Source: Pseudomonas parasichuanensis (lineage in GTDB: Bacteria > Pseudomonadota > Gammaproteobacteria > Pseudomonadales > Pseudomonadaceae). From it: a DNA stretch of 64,000 nucleotides. Both the position numbers and the translations under genes were made by a program. This document shows positions 8,048 to 18,726 of the stretch, piece by piece; the stretch's first letter is position 1, and every line of letters begins with the position of its first letter. The notes under the pieces are model-generated. The model saw only the letters and a program-made list of their open reading frames with translations. It searched no databases and was not told where the DNA came from. Where the stretch lies: assembly GCF_021601385.1 (NCBI RefSeq), contig NZ_BQHO01000020.1, positions 46,238 through 110,237 of the forward strand, written 5' to 3'.

Positions 8048-10000
8048 TCACAAGGCGGCGGCGACCTTCAACCCTTCATGGATCGCTTCCTCGGCGGTGC
8101 GCGGGGCCAGGCAGTCGCCGATGCGCAGCACCTGTGCGAGGTCCTTGATCTGTTCGGCCAGGGTGTCGACCGGCTGGTGGCCCTGGCACAGCACCAGGGT
8201 GTCGATGCCTTCGAAGATCATCGCCTCGCCGCTGGCGGTGTGCTGCAGGTAGACGCTGTTGTCGTCGCAGCCATACAGGCGGGCATAGGGGGTAATGGGG
8301 ATACCCAGCTTGTGCAGCTCGCCGGCCAGCTGGTCGCGCACATACAGCGGCAGGCTCTCGCCGCAATGGGTGCCGTTGACCGCCAGTTGCACCTGATGCC
8401 CGGCGCGCACCAGGCGCTCGGCGATGCCGGGGCCGATCCAGTCGCAGCGCCAGTCCACCACCAGCACCGAGCGGCCGAGCTTGACCTGGTCGCGCAGCAC
8501 TTGCCAGGCATCGACCACCTGCAGCTCGCCGCCACGCTCGAACGCCGGCCAGTAAGGCTCGGCACCGGTGGCGACGATCACCGCGTCCGGGCGTTCGCGC
8601 TCCACCAGGGCGCGGTCGACGCGGGTATTGCGCACCACCTCGACCCCGGCCAGTTGCATCTCCCGTTGCAGGTTGGTGCTGGCGCCGCCGAACTCGCTGC
8701 GCCGGGGTAGCAACTGCGCCAGCAGCACCTGGCCGCCCAGTTGCGCGCTGGCTTCATACAGCGTCACCTGGTGCCCGCGCGCCGCCGCCACGGCGGCGGC
8801 CTTCATCCCGCCGGGGCCGCCGCCGACCACCATGACCCGTTTGCGCACGCTGGCCGGGGGCAGGTTGGCGTACTGTTGTTCGCGCCCGGTTTCCGGGTGC
8901 TGGATGCAGGAGATCGGCAGCCCGCGATGGAAGTGGCCGATGCACGCCTGGTTGCAGGCGATGCAGGCGCGTACGTCCTCGGCGCGGCCGCTGTCGGTCT
9001 TGTTCGGCATCTGTGGGTCGCAGATCAGCGCGCGGGTCATGCCGCACACGTCGGCCTGGCCGCGGGCGAGGATCAGTTCGGCTTCCTGGGGCTGGTTGAT
9101 CCGCCCGGTGACGAACAGCGGGATCTGCAGGCGCGACTTGAAGGTGCCGGCTTCGCGGGCCAGGTAAGCCGCCTCGATGGCCATCGGCGGGACGATATGG
9201 ATCGCGCCGCCCAGCGAGGCGGAGGTGCCGGCGACGATATGCACGTAGTCCAGGCTCGCCTGCAGGGCCTGCACGGCCTCCAGCGACTCGCCCTCGGTAA
9301 GGCCCTCGGCATCGCGTTCGTCGGCGCTGATGCGCAGGCCGACGATGAACTGCTCGTCGGTGGCGGCGCGCACGGCTGCAAGGATCTCGCGCAAGAAACG
9401 CAGGCGCTGTTCGAGGTCGCCGTTGTAACCGTCGCTGCGGCGGTTGACCCGCGGGTTGATGAACTGCGCAGGCAGGTAGCCATGGCTGGCGACCACCTCG
9501 ACACCGTCTATGCCGGCCTGGTGCAGGCGCCGCGCGGCGGCTGCGTAGCCGGCGACGATCTCGTCGATCATCGCCTGGTCGAGCTCGCGCGGCATCACCC
9601 GGAAGCGCTCGTTGGGCACGGCGGAGGCGCTGTAGGCGACCGCCAGCAGGCCGTCGGCGGACTCCATGATCTCGCGGCCCGGGTGGAAGACCTGCGACAG
9701 CACCACGGTGCCCTGGGCGTGGCACACCTCGGCCAGACGCCGGTAGCCGTCGATGCAGGCATCGTCGGTGGCCATCAGCACATGGGAGGTGTAGCGGGCG
9801 CTGTCATGCACCCCGGCCACCTGCAGCACGATCAGCCCGACACCGCCTTCTGCACGGGCTTGGTGATAGGCGATCAGTCGCTCGTTGACCAGGTTGTCGG
9901 TGGGCATGGAGGTGTCGTGGCCGCTGGACATGATGCGGTTTTTCAGGCGCTTGCCACGAAGCTGCAGCGGTTCGAACAGGTGCGTGAAGGCGGTCGACAT
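8048..10000 (-). CDS. NADH:flavin oxidoreductase with FeS and FAD domains (dienoyl-CoA reductase/TMADH-like)
   Basis: 650 aa, three parts. Residues about 5-370 form an old-yellow-enzyme barrel with the active-site segment SHGYLPAQFINPRVNRRSD (172-190; H173 likely catalytic). A 4Fe-4S site follows with cysteines C346, C349, C353 and C365. Residues 388-650 form an FAD/NAD(P)H Rossmann module starting GGGPGG at 393-398. This is the architecture of 2,4-dienoyl-CoA reductase FadH, trimethylamine dehydrogenase and related enzymes; which substrate it uses is open. It is the first gene of the leftward operon and diverges from the PotD-like binding protein across 154 bp, so regulation is probably shared. 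It could instead be an amine or betaine demethylase. Confidence 0.87.
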   Translation of the reverse strand: MSTAFTHLFEPLQLRGKRLKNRIMSSGHDTSMPTDNLVNERLIAYHQARAEGGVGLIVLQVAGVHDSARYTSHVLMATDDACIDGYRRLAEVCHAQGTVVLSQVFHPGREIMESADGLLAVAYSASAVPNERFRVMPRELDQAMIDEIVAGYAAAARRLHQAGIDGVEVVASHGYLPAQFINPRVNRRSDGYNGDLEQRLRFLREILAAVRAATDEQFIVGLRISADERDAEGLTEGESLEAVQALQASLDYVHIVAGTSASLGGAIHIVPPMAIEAAYLAREAGTFKSRLQIPLFVTGRINQPQEAELILARGQADVCGMTRALICDPQMPNKTDSGRAEDVRACIACNQACIGHFHRGLPISCIQHPETGREQQYANLPPASVRKRVMVVGGGPGGMKAAAVAAARGHQVTLYEASAQLGGQVLLAQLLPRRSEFGGASTNLQREMQLAGVEVVRNTRVDRALVERERPDAVIVATGAEPYWPAFERGGELQVVDAWQVLRDQVKLGRSVLVVDWRCDWIGPGIAERLVRAGHQVQLAVNGTHCGESLPLYVRDQLAGELHKLGIPITPYARLYGCDDNSVYLQHTASGEAMIFEGIDTLVLCQGHQPVDTLAEQIKDLAQVLRIGDCLAPRTAEEAIHEGLKVAAAL

Positions 10001-10085
10001 ACGGGCAGGCTCCAGCGGGGTGTTGTTGTTTTTTTCTTATAAAAGTGTACCCATAGTAAAAAATCAACTTGTTTTTTTACTGGTC

Positions 10086-10104
10086 GTTGTCTAGTTTCGA
10101 CAAC
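10086..10104. promoter_or_regulatory. Inverted repeat in divergent promoter region
   Basis: GTTGTC and GACAAC form a perfect 6-bp inverted repeat with a 7-bp spacer in the 154-bp gap between the leftward flavoprotein operon and the rightward PotD-like gene. Flanking bases GGT and ACC extend the symmetry with a one-base offset. The gap is AT-rich compared with the neighbouring genes, as expected for promoters. The XRE-cupin regulator encoded in the leftward operon is the natural candidate to bind here, by inference. Confidence 0.4.
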
Positions 10105-10154
10105 ACCCCCGCCTCAGGGGCGAACCTCACAAAAACAACAAAGAGGGTCCATCG

Positions 10155-11201
10155 ATGAGCGCTTTTGCACGAAAACCCGGGATGTACGCGGTGCTGTTGT
10201 GGCTGGGCCTGGGCAGCGCCCAGGCGGCGTCGGACATGGTGGTGGTGGGCTATGGCGGTGCCGGGCAGAAGGCCCAGGACGTGGCGTTGTTCCAGCCGTT
10301 CAGCGCCCAGGACAAGAGCAGGCTGATGCAGACCGAGTACAACGGCGAGATGGCGCGGATCAAAGTCATGGTCGACACCGGCAGCGTGGACTGGGACGTG
10401 GTGCAGATCGAAGGCCCCGACCTGCTGCGTGGGTGTGATGAAGGCATGTACGAGCGGCTGGATTGGAACACGCTGGGCCACAAGGACCAGCTGATTGCCG
10501 ACGCCGCGCAGGAATGCGGCTCGGCGGCGCTGGTGTGGAGCGTGGCGATCGCCTACGACCGTAACAAGCTGGCCCAGGCGCCGACCTCCTGGGCCGACTT
10601 CTGGGACGTGAAGAAGTACCCGGGCAAGCGCGGCCTGCGCAAGCGCGCGGTGTACAACCTGGAGTTCGCCCTGCTGGCCGACGGGGTCAAGGTAGAAGAC
10701 GTGTACAAGGTACTTGCCACCCAGGCAGGCGTTGACCGCGCGTTCGCCAAGCTGAGCGAGCTCAAGCCCAGCATCCAGTGGTGGGAGGCGGGCGCCCAGC
10801 CGCCGCAATGGCTGACCGCCGGCGACGTGGTGATGACCTCGACCTACAGCGGCCGCATCGCCGCCGCCGCACAGAACGGCAGCCCGCTGGCGCTGGTGTG
10901 GCCGGGCAGCCTGTACGGCATGGACTATTGGGCGATCATCAAGGGCTCGAAACATGTGCAGCAGGCCGAGCGGCTGATTGCCTACACCAACCAGCCCGAG
11001 GCGCAGGTGCGTTACGTCGAACAGATTCCCTATGGCCCGACCAATACCCAGGCAGCCGCCGCACTGGCGCCGGAGCTGGCCAAGTGGGTGCCGACCTCGA
11101 AGCAGAACCTGGAAGGCGCCCTGGCCATGAACGTGGAGTTCTGGGTCGATCATGGCGAGGAACTGGAGGAACGCTTCAACGCCTGGGCTGCCAGCAAGTA
11201 A
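10155..11201 (+). CDS. Periplasmic spermidine/putrescine-type substrate-binding protein (PotD-like)
   Basis: 348 aa with a clear Sec signal peptide ending GSAQAASD near residue 25. The mature protein has the extracellular solute-binding fold of the PotD/PotF type: an early VVGYGGA strand, the SVDWDVVQIEGPD segment, and the late DYWAIIKGSKH and IPYGPTN segments. It would capture a small cationic or carboxylated solute. No permease or ATPase gene lies nearby, so it either works with a transporter encoded elsewhere or serves as a sensor. The class II aldolase gene begins 64 bp downstream on the same strand. Confidence 0.82.
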   Translation: MSAFARKPGMYAVLLWLGLGSAQAASDMVVVGYGGAGQKAQDVALFQPFSAQDKSRLMQTEYNGEMARIKVMVDTGSVDWDVVQIEGPDLLRGCDEGMYERLDWNTLGHKDQLIADAAQECGSAALVWSVAIAYDRNKLAQAPTSWADFWDVKKYPGKRGLRKRAVYNLEFALLADGVKVEDVYKVLATQAGVDRAFAKLSELKPSIQWWEAGAQPPQWLTAGDVVMTSTYSGRIAAAAQNGSPLALVWPGSLYGMDYWAIIKGSKHVQQAERLIAYTNQPEAQVRYVEQIPYGPTNTQAAAALAPELAKWVPTSKQNLEGALAMNVEFWVDHGEELEERFNAWAASK

Positions 11202-11265
11202 CCCATCGCGGCTGGACAGTGTCCATACTCTCCAGCCGCCCATCACCAACCTGGAACCCGTGACC

Positions 11266-12018
11266 ATGCCTACCGAACAACACCTGCGCGAGGAGCTGGC
11301 GGCCTGCTACCGGCTGATCGCGCACTTTCGCATGACCGACCTGATCTTCACCCATATCTCGGTACGCCTGCCGGGGCCCGAGCATCATTTCCTGATCAAC
11401 CCCTACGGCTTGATGTTCGATGAAATTACTGCCTCCAACCTGGTGAAGATCGACCTGCACGGCCATGCCGTCGAGCCTTCGCCTTACCCGGTGAACCCGG
11501 CGGGTTTCGTCATCCACAGTGCCATCCATGGCGCCCGCGAAGATGCGCAGTGCGTGCTGCATACCCACACCCGCGCCGGTTGTGCGGTGGCGGCGCTGGA
11601 GTGCGGGTTGCTGCCGGTGAACCAGATCTCGATGGAGTTCTACGGCAAGGTCGCCTACCACGACTACGAAGGCGTGGCGCTGGACTTGAGCGAGCAGCAG
11701 CGGCTGGTGGCGGACCTGGGGCAGCAGCCGGTGATGATCCTGCGCAACCACGGCCTGCTCACCGTGGGGCGCAGTGTGGGTGAGGCTTTCATGCGCATGT
11801 ACTACCTGGAAAAAGCCTGCGAGATCCAGCTGGCTGCCCAGGCCAGCGGCAAGCTGGTGTTGCCGCCCCACGCGGTGTGCGCGCATACCGAGCGGCAGTT
11901 CAATGACCCCAGGCGGCCGTTGGAAGAGGGCCAGCTGGCCGATCCGGACGCGATGCAGTTGGCCTGGGCGGCGTTGTTGCGGATGCTGGACAAGGTGGCG
12001 CCAGGCTATCGCGATTGA
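11266..12018 (+). CDS. Class II aldolase/adducin family protein
   Basis: 250 aa, counting from ATG 11266, where homology to the family begins; a longer in-frame extension back to 11152 overlaps the preceding gene and is unlikely. Zinc-ligand histidines are visible in VLHTHTRAG and in the later RNHGLLTVG segment; ITASNLVKIDLHG is the usual early landmark. Members act on sugar phosphates, sugar acids or phenolic side chains as aldolases, epimerases or decarboxylases. The neighbouring PotD-like binding protein, flavoprotein and enoyl-CoA hydratase do not settle which. A REP pair follows 24 bp after the stop. Confidence 0.83.
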   Translation: MPTEQHLREELAACYRLIAHFRMTDLIFTHISVRLPGPEHHFLINPYGLMFDEITASNLVKIDLHGHAVEPSPYPVNPAGFVIHSAIHGAREDAQCVLHTHTRAGCAVAALECGLLPVNQISMEFYGKVAYHDYEGVALDLSEQQRLVADLGQQPVMILRNHGLLTVGRSVGEAFMRMYYLEKACEIQLAAQASGKLVLPPHAVCAHTERQFNDPRRPLEEGQLADPDAMQLAWAALLRMLDKVAPGYRD

Positions 12019-12041
12019 ACAACTGTCTTGCATTGCCTTTT

Positions 12042-12120
12042 CTGGCCTCATCGCTGGCAAGCCAGCTCCCACATAGATCGCGCTTCCCTGTGGGAGCTGG
12101 CTTGCCAGCGATGAGGCCAG
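12042..12120. repeat. REP pair: 32-bp perfect inverted repeat
   Basis: Two 32-bp arms (12042-12073 and 12089-12120) are perfect reverse complements around a 15-bp spacer. Each contains the Pseudomonas REP core GCTGGCAAGCCAGCTCCCAC. It lies between the convergent-free end of the aldolase gene and the TetR gene, where it may also act as a transcript-end hairpin. Unlike the long elements at 27, 34 and 38 kb, it lacks the GC-rich block and the CTGTTTCGGGCC extension. Confidence 0.93.
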
Positions 12121-12232
12121 CACAGGCAGTACAAAACATTGGCTCCCACTGGCTTTTGTACACGGGGTTTCGCCAGCCGTCTGACTTGCTATACAGTCGT
12201 TCAACTGCATATCCCGCCACGAGACCCACCCC

Positions 12233-12880
12233 ATGTCCCAGGAAGCCCGCTTCAGCCGCATGCTCCCCGAACTGCGCAAGGCCAATCTGGTCGAGGCTAC
12301 CCTGGCCTGCCTGAAACGCCATGGCTTCCAGGGTGCATCGATCCGCAAGATCTCCGCCGAGGCCGGTGTTTCGGTCGGGCTGATCAGCCACCACTATTCC
12401 GGCAAGGACGAACTGGTCGCCGAAGCCTACATGGCCGTCACCGGCCGGGTGATGCAACTGCTGCGCGAGGCCATGGACCAGGTGGCGCCCAACGCCCGTG
12501 AGCGCCTGTCGGCGTTCTTTCGCGGCTCGTTCAGCGCCGAGCTGCTCGACCCGCAACTGCTCGACGCCTGGCTGGCGTTCTGGGGCGCGGTGAAAACCGC
12601 CGAGGCGATCAACCAGGTGCACGACCACTCCTACGGCGAATACCGCCGCGAGCTGCGCAGCCTGCTCAGCGAGCTGGCGCGGGAGGAGGGCTGGGCGCGC
12701 TTCGACGCCGACCTGGCCGCCATCAGCCTGAGCGCGTTGCTCGACGGCCTGTGGCTGGAGTCGGGCCTGAACCCGGGCACCTTCACCCCGGCCCAGGGCG
12801 TGCAGATCTGCGAAGCCTGGGTCGACGGCCTGCAAGCCGGCGGTCGGCAACGCTTCACCCTGCCGGCCGAGGGCTGTTGA
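12233..12880 (+). CDS. TetR-family transcriptional regulator, BetI-like
   Basis: 215 aa. The N-terminal helix-turn-helix (about 20-60; GASIRKISAEAGVSVGLISHHY) and the body (AFWGAVKTAEAINQVHDHSY, DGLWLESG) match the BetI-like subgroup of TetR repressors. These usually repress a neighbouring catabolic or transport operon until an inducer binds the C-terminal domain. It stands alone between the aldolase and the two-component genes, 76 bp before the latter and on the same strand. Its target could be either the aldolase side or the aru-like region; no operator was recognised. Confidence 0.87.
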   Translation: MSQEARFSRMLPELRKANLVEATLACLKRHGFQGASIRKISAEAGVSVGLISHHYSGKDELVAEAYMAVTGRVMQLLREAMDQVAPNARERLSAFFRGSFSAELLDPQLLDAWLAFWGAVKTAEAINQVHDHSYGEYRRELRSLLSELAREEGWARFDADLAAISLSALLDGLWLESGLNPGTFTPAQGVQICEAWVDGLQAGGRQRFTLPAEGC

Positions 12881-12956
12881 TCGACCGTTCAGCAATCGTT
12901 AGTCTTGGCCCACTCTAATAAGAAACACGCCCACGGGCGACTCAGGACCAAACGCA

Positions 12957-13673
12957 ATGACCTCTCGGGTACTGATCGTCGACGACGATCCGCTGATTCG
13001 TGATTTGCTCCAGGCCTACCTGTCCCAGGAAGGCTATACCGTCCACTGCGCCGCCACCGCGGAGCAGGCCGAGGCCCTGCTGGCCGAGCAGCCGGTGGAG
13101 CTGGTGATGCTGGATATCCGCCTGCCGGGCAAGGACGGCCTGACCCTGACCCGCGAACTGCGGGTGCGTTCCGAGGTGGGGATCATCCTGATCACCGGCC
13201 GCAACGACGACATCGACCGTATCGTCGGCCTGGAATGCGGCGCCGACGACTACGTGAGCAAGCCGCTCAACCCCCGCGAGCTGGTGTCGCGGGCCAAGAA
13301 CCTGATCCGCCGCGTGCGCCATGCCCAGGGCACCCGGCCCGCCACCCAGGCATCTGCTGCCCTCAAGCAGTTCGGCGAATGGGCACTGGACTGCGACCGG
13401 CGCCGGTTGATCGATGCGCAAGGCGGCGAAACCCTGCTGACCCACGGTGAGTTCCAGCTGCTCAGCGTGTTCCTGCGCAACAGCGGCCACACCCTGAGCC
13501 GCGATCAACTGATGGACCAGATCCGCAACCGCGAGTGGGTGCCCAACGACCGTTCCATCGACGTGCTGGTCGGCCGCCTGCGGCGCAAGCTGCACGACGA
13601 CCCCGCCGAACCCGAGCTGATCATCACCATCCACGGCGCCGGTTACCTGTTCACCGCCAGCGTGGCGGCGTGA
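12957..13673 (+). CDS. aruR: OmpR-family response regulator, AruR-like
   Basis: 238 aa. The receiver domain has acidic pocket D10/D11, phospho-acceptor D53 in MLDIRLPG, T80 and K102 in SKPLNPREL; the C-terminal winged helix (about 140-235) ends with the GAGYLFT signature. It overlaps the following binding-protein gene by 4 nt (GTGA) and lies upstream of an amino acid permease, AruI-like decarboxylase and AruH-like aminotransferase. That context matches the AruR/AruS system of P. aeruginosa, which controls the arginine transaminase genes. The symbol is given on gene order, not on a sequence comparison. Confidence 0.7.
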   Translation: MTSRVLIVDDDPLIRDLLQAYLSQEGYTVHCAATAEQAEALLAEQPVELVMLDIRLPGKDGLTLTRELRVRSEVGIILITGRNDDIDRIVGLECGADDYVSKPLNPRELVSRAKNLIRRVRHAQGTRPATQASAALKQFGEWALDCDRRRLIDAQGGETLLTHGEFQLLSVFLRNSGHTLSRDQLMDQIRNREWVPNDRSIDVLVGRLRRKLHDDPAEPELIITIHGAGYLFTASVAA

Positions 13674-14430
13674 CCCGGCGCCTGCTCGGCCTGCTGGTGC
13701 TGCTGTTCAGCGGCGCATTGCAGGCCGCCGAAACCGTCCGTTACTGCGATTACCCGGTCTACCCGCCGGTGTCCTGGAGCGATGGCAAGCAACCGCGCGG
13801 CCTGGCGCCGACGGTGGTGCGCGAGCTGTTCGGGCGCCTGGGCTACAAGGTTGAGATGGTGGTGCTGGGCAACTGGCAGCGTTGCCTCTTGGACGCCGCC
13901 GAAGGGCGGGTGGACGTGGTGCTGGCCTATGCCTCGGAGCAGCGTGCGCAGTCGATGCGTTTTTCCCAGGTACCGGTGCTGCGTGAAGAGGTGGCGGTGT
14001 TTGCCAACCGCCAGCGGCCGCTGACGTTCAACACGCTCGAAGACCTGGCCCGGTACCGTGGCGGGCTGCTGTTCGGCGAAAGCTACGGCGCCGAGTTCGA
14101 CCGTTTCGTGGCGAAGCACCAGAACATCGAATGGGTATCGGACAGCGGGCAGAACTTCGGCAAGCTGATCCGCGGGCGCATCGACTTCGTGATCCAGGAG
14201 CGGCGCACCGGCCAGCTGTTCGTCGAGCACCTGCCCGGTGCCCGGGACATCGTTGCACTGGGGCCTGCGCTGAGCGTCGATTACCTGCGCGTGGCGGTGT
14301 CGCGCCACTCGCCCCTGAGTGAGCACATGAACGAGATCGACGAGCAACTGCAGAAGATGGCCGATGCGGGCGAGCTTGAGCGCTGGCTGCATGAAAGCGA
14401 GGTCACCTACCGCGACATGGTCAGGCAGCC

Positions 14431-14434
<4 letters not shown>
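13670..14434 (+). CDS. Periplasmic amino-acid-type binding protein between regulator and kinase
   Basis: 254 aa from a GTG start that overlaps the regulator's stop codon; the ATG-independent start is supported because the signal peptide (RRLLGLLVLLFSGALQAAE) begins right there. The mature part is a type 3 solute-binding domain: YCDYPVYPPVSW, GLAPTVVRELFGRLGY, VDVVLAYASEQRAQSMRFSQ, LYGES-like FGESYGAEF, and FVIQERRTG. It overlaps the kinase gene by 4 nt (ATGA). Being translationally locked between regulator and kinase with no transporter, it most likely presents the ligand to the kinase's periplasmic domain, as TorT does for TorS. Confidence 0.8.
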
Positions 14435-16683
<2,249 letters not shown>

Positions 16684-16694
16684 GCGACAAAAAA

Positions 16695-16743
16695 CTTACG
16701 ACTTTTTACATCTTCGATCTTTACGGTCAATCGGGCCTTACAT
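16695..16743. promoter_or_regulatory. YTTAC repeats upstream of permease gene
   Basis: Four same-orientation motifs, CTTACGA (16695), TTTACAT (16705), TTTACGG (16720) and CTTACAT (16737), lie 66-114 bp before the permease start in the gap after the kinase gene. OmpR-type regulators commonly bind direct repeats spaced near one helical turn, so these could be AruR sites. Spacings of 10, 15 and 17 are irregular and the motif is short, so chance is possible. Confidence 0.3.
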
Positions 16744-16808
16744 CGCTTTCCAATAATCGGGGCAGCCGCTGCACACGCGGCCCTAAAGGCTTATTGGAGA
16801 TAACAATA

Positions 16809-18215
16809 ATGAAAGGCCGTAAAGCTGAAGGTATCCAACTCACACGGGCATTGAAGAGCCGGCACATCTTCATGCTCTCGCTCGGTGGCGTGATCGGCAC
16901 CGGGCTGTTCATGGGCTCGGGCGTGACCATCAACCAGGGCGGGCCGGTGGGCGCGATCCTGGCCTACCTGGTGGCGGGTTTTCTGATGTACCTGGTGATG
17001 GTCTGCCTGGGCGAGCTGTCGGTGCAGATGCCGGTGTCCGGCTCGTTCCAGGCCCATGCGACCAAGTTCATCGGCCCCGCCACCGGCTTCATGATCGGCT
17101 GGGTGTACTGGATGAGCTGGGCCACCACCGTCGGCCTGGAGTTCACCGCCGCCGGCATGCTGATGGTGCGCTGGTTCCCCGAGGTGCCGATCTGGTACTG
17201 GTCGGCGCTGTTCGTGGCGGTGCTGTTCGGCATCAATGCCCTGGCCACCCGTGCCTTCGGCGAGGCGGAATACTGGTTCTCGGGCATCAAGGTGGCGGCG
17301 ATCCTCGGCTTCATCATTGTCGGGGTGCTGGTGATCTTCGGTGCCATCCCGCTGACCAGCGGGGCACCGGCGCCGATGATGACCAACCTGATCGGCGACT
17401 CGCTGTTCCCCAACGGCCTGTCGGCGGTGTTCGCGGTGATGATGACCGTGGTCTACGCCTTCCAGGGCTGCGAGATCATGGGTGTGGCGGCGGGTGAAAC
17501 CGACCAGCCGGAAAAGAGCATCCCGCGGGCGGTGCGCAACGTGGTGTTCCGCGTGCTGATCTTCTATGTGCTGGCCATCGTGGTGCTGTCGGCGATCGTG
17601 CCGTGGCAGCAGGCCGGGCTGATGGAAAGCCCGTTCGTGCAGGTGTTCGACATGGTCGGCATCCCCTATGCGGCGGACCTGATGAACTTCGTGATCCTCA
17701 CCGCGATCCTGTCGGTGGGCAACTCGGGGCTGTATGCGTCCACCCGTATCCTCTGGGCGATGTCCAAGACCGGCATGGCGCCCAAGAGCCTGTCGCCGCT
17801 GAGCAGCCGTGGCGTACCGCTGCGCGCGCTGTTCATCACCCTGTGTTTCGCGCTGATCTCGCTGATGACCAGCTTTGTCGCGGCGGACACCTTGTTCATG
17901 GTGCTGATGGCGGTGAGCGGCATGTCGGGCACGGTGACCTGGATCGTGATTGCGTTGGCGCAGTACCGCTTCCGCCAGCAGTTCCTGCGCGAGGGCGGGC
18001 AAGTGAGCGACCTGAAGTACCGTGCGCCGCTGTACCCGCTGGTGCCGTTGCTGTGCATCACCCTGTGCAGTTCGCTGTTCGTGTTCTTGGCCATGGATGA
18101 GACCCAGCGGCCTTCGCTGTACTGGGGCTTCGGGTTCATTGCGCTGTGTTATGCGGCGTATTTCGTGGTGCAGCGCAGGCGCCAGGGGGTGGCGGTGGAA
18201 GTGCCGGTGGCCTGA
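16809..18215 (+). CDS. Amino acid permease, APC superfamily (AAT type)
   Basis: 468 aa from the ATG at 16809, placed 8 bp after TTGGAGA. About twelve hydrophobic helices; the first contains the family signature LGGVIGTGLFMGSG, followed by GGPVGAILAYLVAGF and, later, AAGETDQPEKSIPRAVRN. This is the proton-coupled amino acid permease type of LysP, ArgP-like and related carriers. In the aru cluster of P. aeruginosa a permease occupies the same position between the two-component genes and the catabolic genes, so basic amino acid uptake is likely. A long repeat-rich gap (18222-18580) separates it from the next gene. Confidence 0.88.
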   Translation: MKGRKAEGIQLTRALKSRHIFMLSLGGVIGTGLFMGSGVTINQGGPVGAILAYLVAGFLMYLVMVCLGELSVQMPVSGSFQAHATKFIGPATGFMIGWVYWMSWATTVGLEFTAAGMLMVRWFPEVPIWYWSALFVAVLFGINALATRAFGEAEYWFSGIKVAAILGFIIVGVLVIFGAIPLTSGAPAPMMTNLIGDSLFPNGLSAVFAVMMTVVYAFQGCEIMGVAAGETDQPEKSIPRAVRNVVFRVLIFYVLAIVVLSAIVPWQQAGLMESPFVQVFDMVGIPYAADLMNFVILTAILSVGNSGLYASTRILWAMSKTGMAPKSLSPLSSRGVPLRALFITLCFALISLMTSFVAADTLFMVLMAVSGMSGTVTWIVIALAQYRFRQQFLREGGQVSDLKYRAPLYPLVPLLCITLCSSLFVFLAMDETQRPSLYWGFGFIALCYAAYFVVQRRRQGVAVEVPVA

Positions 18216-18221
18216 GGAGGG

Positions 18222-18580
18222 ATTGGCGGGGAATTAGGTGAGGGCCACCAGGTGTCCGCCGATGTTTTTGCTGCGCTTTTGAGATCGAGCGCCGCCCGCG
18301 CGGCGCATCGCTGGCAAGCCAGCTCCCACATCTGTTTCGGGCCAATTATTCCTGTGAAAGTACCGCTGCACGCCTTGGTGCATGTCTTAAGTCAGGTGAG
18401 GCGCCAGTGGTGCCCACCTCAATATCGAGTCGAACCAACAAGGCGGACAGTGATGAGCATGCAGGAGTGACTGGCCCGAAACAGATGTGGGCGCTGGCTT
18501 GCCAGCGATGCGCCGCGCGGGCGGCGCTCGATCTTCAGAGCGCTGCAAACCTGTCGCCATACACCTTGTAGGCCAAATCC
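18222..18580. repeat. Foldback-element locus A: two half elements joined outside-in
   Basis: REP-containing arms occur at 18281-18344 (GAGATCGAGC to GGGCCA) and 18472-18534 (opposite strand), but in the reverse order to loci B-D: the outer ends face each other. Left of the first arm is a remnant of the core's right end (TTAGGTGAGGGCCAC); right of the second is a remnant of the core's left end (CTGTCGCCAT). The first half's outer flank resembles locus D (TTATTCCTGT, CGCCTTGGTGCATG), the second's resembles locus B (AAGGCGGACAG, AGGAGTGACTGGCCC). It looks like the right half of one element next to the left half of another. The remaining 18581-18726 holds only the promoter region of the next gene. 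Confidence 0.8.
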
Positions 18581-18726
18581 GATCCCGCTCTTCCCCCGGT
18601 TCTCCAACCACTTGTTCGAAGTTGTAACACCGCCTTCTCCCCCAATTGCCTCCTTGTTGAACACTCGTTTAGCATGAGCCTCAAGTCACCCACCCTCAGC
18701 ACAATCACAACAATCCGAGGCCCGTC

